A stretch of DNA of 64,000 bases from Lepus europaeus. Taxonomy: Eukaryota > Chordata > Mammalia > Lagomorpha > Leporidae. How positions within the stretch are numbered: position 1 is the first letter of the stretch; the number at the start of each line of letters is the position of its first letter. This document shows positions 60,040-64,000 of this stretch, piece by piece. The notes under the pieces were generated by a model. It was not told the origin of the DNA and ran no database searches. It saw only the letters and a list, made by a program, of their open reading frames with translations. The stretch is taken from the NCBI RefSeq assembly GCF_033115175.1, contig NC_084840.1, positions 77,391,179 through 77,455,178 on the forward strand. Reading direction: 5' to 3'. Made by a program: the position numbers and the translations under genes.

Positions 60040-60878
60040 AAATAAGAGTGGGAATAAGAGAGGGAGGAGATGTACAGTTCAGCACATGCTCACTCAGACT
60101 TATCCCTAATGGTAGAACTAGAAATGTGCCATGGGACTCCAAATCCCATTAAGCTGGCATGTACTGACATCATCTTACTGGTTAAAGTGATCAGTTTCAG
60201 TTCATAATTGATCATAATGATAGGATTAAATGTCAAGGGATCACATAAATAAGACCAGTGTCTGCTAATGATAATTGATAGAATTAAAAAGGAGAGAACG
60301 ACCCAACATAGGAAGCAGGATACACAGCAGACTCCTAGAATGGCAGATGTCCGAAACAGCACTCTAGCCTCAGAATCAGACCTTAAGGCATTTGATCTGG
60401 CTAAAAATCTCTTGAGAGTTTCTCAGGCATGGAAAGCCAAGACAGTCTGGCAAAAAAATGACCTAAATAAAAGATCTCTGGATGAGATCCCAGTGGAAAA
60501 GAAGGGTCATCAAAGGAGATACCTTTCTCTGAAGAGAGGAGAGAACTTCCACTTTGATTATAGTCTTGCCTAAATACGGTCGGAATTGGCGAACTCAAGA
60601 GGCTTCCATAGCCTTGGCAGCTCATGACAAGAGCCTCGGGTGACTACTGACATCAGAAATAAGAGTGTCAATTGTTAAATCAACAACAGGAGTCACTGTG
60701 CACTCCCCACGTAGGATCTCTGTCCTTAATGTGTTGTACTATGTGAATTAATGGTAAAACTAGTATTCAAACAGTACTTTATACTTTGTGTTTCTGTGTG
60801 GGTACAAACTGTTGAAATCTTTACTTAGTGTATATTAAGTTGATCTTCTGTATATAAAGATAATTAAAAATGAATCTT

Positions 60879-61204
60879 GGCTGGTGCCGTGGCTTAACAG
60901 GCTAATCCTCCGCCTTGTGGCGCCGGCACACCGGGTTCTAGTCCCGGTCGGGGCGCTGGATTCTATCCCAGTTGCCCCTCTTCCAGGCCAGCTCTCTGCT
61001 ATGGCCCGGGAAGGCAGTGGAGGATGGCCCAAGTCCTTGGGCCCTGCACCCGCATGGGAGACCAGGAAAAGCACCTGGCTCCTGGCTTCAGATCAGTGCA
61101 ATGCGCCGGCCACAGCGGCCACTAGAGGGTGAACCAACGGCAAAAAAAAAGGAAGACCTTTCTCTCTGTCTCTCTCTCTCACTATCCACTCTGCCTGTCA
61201 AAAA
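60879..61204 (+). repeat. CSINE in L1 3' UTR
   Basis: GGCTGGTGCCGTGGCTTAAC to CTGCCTGTC and poly(A); flanked by AAAAATGAATCTT (60866-60878 and 61205-61217). Confidence 0.95.
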
Positions 61205-61360
61205 AAAAATGAATCTTAAGGAAGAATGGGATGGGAGAGGGAGTAGGAGATGGGATGGTTTGTGGGTGGGAGGGTTGTTATGGGGGGGAAAACCACTACA
61301 ATCCAAAAATTGTACTTTTTTAATTTACATTTATTAAATAAAAATTTTCTAAAAATAATA

Positions 61361-61794
61361 AGTAGATAAATAAAAATTAAAAGTACGGGGTTAGGAGAAG
61401 GAGACACTATCAATCATGCAAGTGCATGGCATAGACTTAAACTATGGGTTACAGGTGTGCCCATCTTGACCAATAATCCGCTCTAAAAAGTTGTCAGTTT
61501 CCACATTGAAACTGTGGATCTCTCTCCTTTATACAAACACACACACACACACACACGCACACGCACAGTGACAATTAAATGTATGTGTCAGTTTGACTTG
61601 AATAAATGATATCCAGAGAGTTGGTAAAAAGCAGTTTCTGGATGTGTCAGTAAGAATGTTTCCTGAAAGATTAGCATTTGAATTCAGTCAACTGAGTTGA
61701 ATTTGGAGTTGAAAGACTGATAAAAGAAGGTCACCCTTACCAATATGTGCAGGCATCATCTAATCTGTTGGAGTCCTCAGTAAAACAAAAAAGC
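61361..61794. other. No gene seen
   Basis: Short spacer between the L1 and an old CSINE, holding the CA microsatellite and nothing else recognised. Confidence 0.55.
61536..61568. repeat. CA microsatellite
   Basis: CA units with two CG interruptions (CACACGCACACGCACA). Confidence 0.9.
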
Positions 61795-62195
61795 AGATGG
61801 AGTCAGGCTTTTGGCACACAGCAGCTGAGATGTCACTTGGAACTCCCATATCAAATGCCTGCATTCAATTCCTGGCTCTGCTTCCAATTCTAGCTTCCTG
61901 CTAATGCACACCCTGGAAGACATCAGCGATGGCTCAAATAGTTGGGGTCCTACCACCCACATGGGAGTCCTGGATTGGGTTCCCCACTCAAGAATTCAGC
62001 CTGACTCAACTCCAGTCATTATGGGTATGGGAAGTTGCGAATTAGAGTGCATTTCTCTCTTTCTCTCCCTCTCTCTCTCTCGCTTGCTCACTCTAGCTCT
62101 AGCTCTATATCCCTCTGTGTGTGTGTGTGTTACTCTGTCTCTTTCTGTCTCTGTCTTCCAAATACTAAATAAGTTATTTTCAATTTTTTAAAGAA
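61795..62195 (+). repeat. Old CSINE with CT/GT tract
   Basis: Diverged: TGAGATGTCACTTGGAACTC, TTCCTGGCTCTGCTTCCAAT, CT-rich then GT, CTGTCTTCCAAATACTAAAT. It ends about 65 bases before the GALK2 copy. Confidence 0.72.
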
Positions 62196-62261
62196 AAATA
62201 CCAGAGATACCTTGTGATTGCTGTGCTTTGCCACTAGAAGCTGCAGAACAAAGAAAGATTT

Positions 62262-63957
62262 AGAGAAATATGACAACAGAAGGCCCTGCCGTGCATCTAA
62301 TTCAGGTTGCAGAACATTCCAGATTGCTGAAACTGAAGGAGATGTTTAACTCTAAGTTTGGATCCTCTCTCAAATTTTATGTTCGCGCCCCAGGAAGAGT
62401 CAATATGATAGGAGAGCATATAGATTACTGTGGATATTCTGTAATTCCAATGGCTGTAGAATAGATATGTTAATAGCTGTGAATCCTGTGGGGGAAAAAA
62501 TACACTCTCCAACTGGCCAACACAAATCCCTTCCGGACTTCAGTACTAGTTCTAATAACATTCAGACTGACAAAACCAAGCCTCTGTGGCACAACTATTT
62601 CCTATGTGGATTTAAAGGAATTCAGGAACACTTTGGTCCCAGTGACCTGCCTAGTAGATGGAAACATCCCGCCAAGTTCTGGCCTCTCCAGCTCCAGTGC
62701 CTTAGTTTATTGTGCTGGCTTGGTGCCATTCACAGTACAGGGAATGGACTCATCCAATGTGGAACTTGCAGAAATTTGTACTAAGAGCGAACATTCTATT
62801 GGCACTGAAGGAGGAGGCATGGACCAATCCATACCATTTCTTGCAGAAGAAAGAACTGTCAAGTTGATATAATGTAGTCCTTTGAGAGCAACTGATGTTA
62901 AAGTTCCTGGCGGAGCTGTGTTTGTGATCGCCAACAGCTGTGTGTAAATGAACAAAGCAGCAACTTCCCATTTCAATATCAGAGTAATGGAGTGTCAGTT
63001 CGCTGCAAAGCTCCTGGCTAAGCACAAAGGCTTGCAATGGAACAAAGTTCTGCGATTGGAGGAGATACAGGCCCAACTAGGGATTAGTCTGGAAGAATGC
63101 TGTCAGTCACAGAGGATGCCCTTCACTCTGACCCCCATAGCCCTGAGGTGATCTGCATGTATCTGGGTATTAGCCTCGATGAACTCCGAACCCAGATCCT
63201 GAGTCAAAACACTCAAGATGTGCCCATCTTCAGACACTACCAGCATGCAAAGCACGTATACAGTGGGGCTGCATGAGTGCTCCAGTTTAAGAAGATATGT
63301 GAAGAAGCTGGACCTGAAAGCATGGTCCAGCTGCTGGGAGAGTTAATGAACCAGGGCCACAGGAGCTGAGGGACATGTATGAGTGCAGCTGCCCTGAACT
63401 GGACTAGCTGGTGGACATCTGTGGGAAATTTGGTGCTCAAGGATTATGGCTTACTGGAGCAGGATGGGAAGGCTGCACAGTATCAATAAATAGCACCTGT
63501 TGACAAGCTGCCCAGCTTCCCGGCAAATGTGCATGAATCTCTTTACCAGGGGAGTGACGGAAGCTTTGCACCTAACAAACAGAGCTTGTTTGCTACCAAA
63601 CCTGGATGTGGGGCTTTAGTTTACCTTGAAGCCTGAATAATGAAAAAAAAAAATCTCAGAAAACTATTTAGGAACTGGCAGGACTTCCTATGCCACAGTA
63701 AATTAATTCTCTTTCTCTTTCATATTATAATTTACAGTTGCTATTATCAAGATGTATTTACAAAGAGCTGAAAGCTCTCTATGCTTCATAATGATTATTT
63801 TTCCATCTTAAAATAGGATTTTTAAAAACTAATCAGAGCCAACGTTAGACGTAGTTTTTTAAGGGTGATTTAATGAGATTCTCAATGGAAAGATCTATTG
63901 AAAGTCAGCCCTCGACACAAGGGTTTGAAAAAAAAAGAAGAAAAAAAGGAAAAAAAA
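62262..63957 (+). pseudogene. GALK2: GALK2 processed pseudogene
   Basis: GALK2 is a cytosolic GHMP-family kinase that phosphorylates N-acetylgalactosamine (and galactose). This intronless copy begins at ATG 62270 and shows [20 protein letters not shown] (sugar-binding motif 1). It then has a stop at 62462-62464, a frame change, and [14 protein letters not shown]. After another frame change come [13 protein letters not shown] (ATP-binding motif 2) and [11 protein letters not shown], with further breaks to the end LVYLEA and TGA at 63634. A 3' UTR and an A-rich tail follow (63928-63960). AAAGAAAGATTT occurs at 62250-62261 and 63957-63968, a likely target-site duplication, which leaves only eight bases of 5' UTR. 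Not translatable as a kinase. Confidence 0.93.
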
Positions 63958-64000
63958 AAGAAAGATTTTAAAGATAAAGATAAAACACTCTAAATACATG

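Larger units (their letters stand above)
58244..61360 (+). mobile_element. 5'-truncated L1 3' half carrying three CSINEs
   Basis: ORF2 C-terminal region from 58253 (equivalents of PRDPAIPLLRIYPREIKLAN at 58760-58830), then 3' UTR and a G-run tail ending near 61345 with AATAAAA. At the ORF2 site where other copies have long A runs, this one has A runs and AAAAC repeats (58966-59000). CSINEs interrupt the 3' UTR at 59343, 59698 and 60879. Confidence 0.85.

Noticed and set aside
59475-60041. 188-codon open frame
   Set aside because: It runs through two CSINEs; long open frames in GC-rich CSINEs recur throughout the window with the same peptide fragments and are not genes.
1-64000. CRISPR arrays, operons, bacterial promoters
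   Set aside because: The repeats are SINEs, LINEs and microsatellites of a mammalian genome; no regularly spaced direct repeats with unique spacers were seen.

Overview
This is a stretch of lagomorph nuclear genome, almost certainly rabbit (Oryctolagus cuniculus) or a close relative. The main evidence is about thirty copies of the CSINE (rabbit C repeat), a tRNA-derived SINE that starts GGCCGGCGCCGTGGCTC and ends in a CT-rich tract, CTGCCTGTC and poly(A). Several L1 copies share one A-rich, G-run 3' end. There is no sign of bacterial or plasmid organisation: genes are split by long introns and about half of the window is interspersed repeats.

The one gene I can assemble completely is an aldo-keto reductase of the AKR1C family on the minus strand, from 31344 (ATG) down to 8164 (TGA), with a poly(A) signal at 8029-8034. 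Nine exons with GT-AG borders join without a frameshift into 324 codons plus stop, and the Asp-Tyr-Lys-His catalytic tetrad is intact. Sequence details place it nearer to what I recall of AKR1C15-like proteins than to the classical AKR1C1-4 type enzymes. That subgroup call is from memory and is tentative.

Layout. 1-1430: 5' end of an L1 on the minus strand, with ORF1 still open to the window edge. 2450-4740: a decayed gamma-type (class I) endogenous retrovirus fragment, minus strand, with integrase and probable envelope parts. 8029-31420: the AKR1C gene; intron 1 carries an L1 inserted from 23653 to 29115, itself hit by two CSINEs. 29.3 and 34.9 kb: two copies of one LTR family on either side of exon 1. 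35.9 and 37.5 kb: MaLR-like LTRs. 38430-40603: a processed pseudogene of RRP8, split by a retroviral LTR fragment. 41.1-48.7 kb: an old L1 broken up by younger L1, SINE and chimeric insertions. 48761-51178 and 54624-55910: two copies, in opposite orientation, of a composite retroelement whose 3' end is an L1 tail and whose 5' part is not L1. 58.2-61.4 kb: an L1 3' half with three CSINEs. 62262-63957: a processed pseudogene of GALK2.

Only the AKR1C gene looks functional. The rest records L1-driven copying: L1 itself, SINEs, two retrocopied cellular mRNAs (RRP8, GALK2) and the composite element, most with recognisable target-site duplications. The items most worth following up are the composite element, a convergent L1/CSINE chimeric insertion at 46.15-46.56 kb, and a double CSINE hit at one target site at 59.3-60.05 kb.
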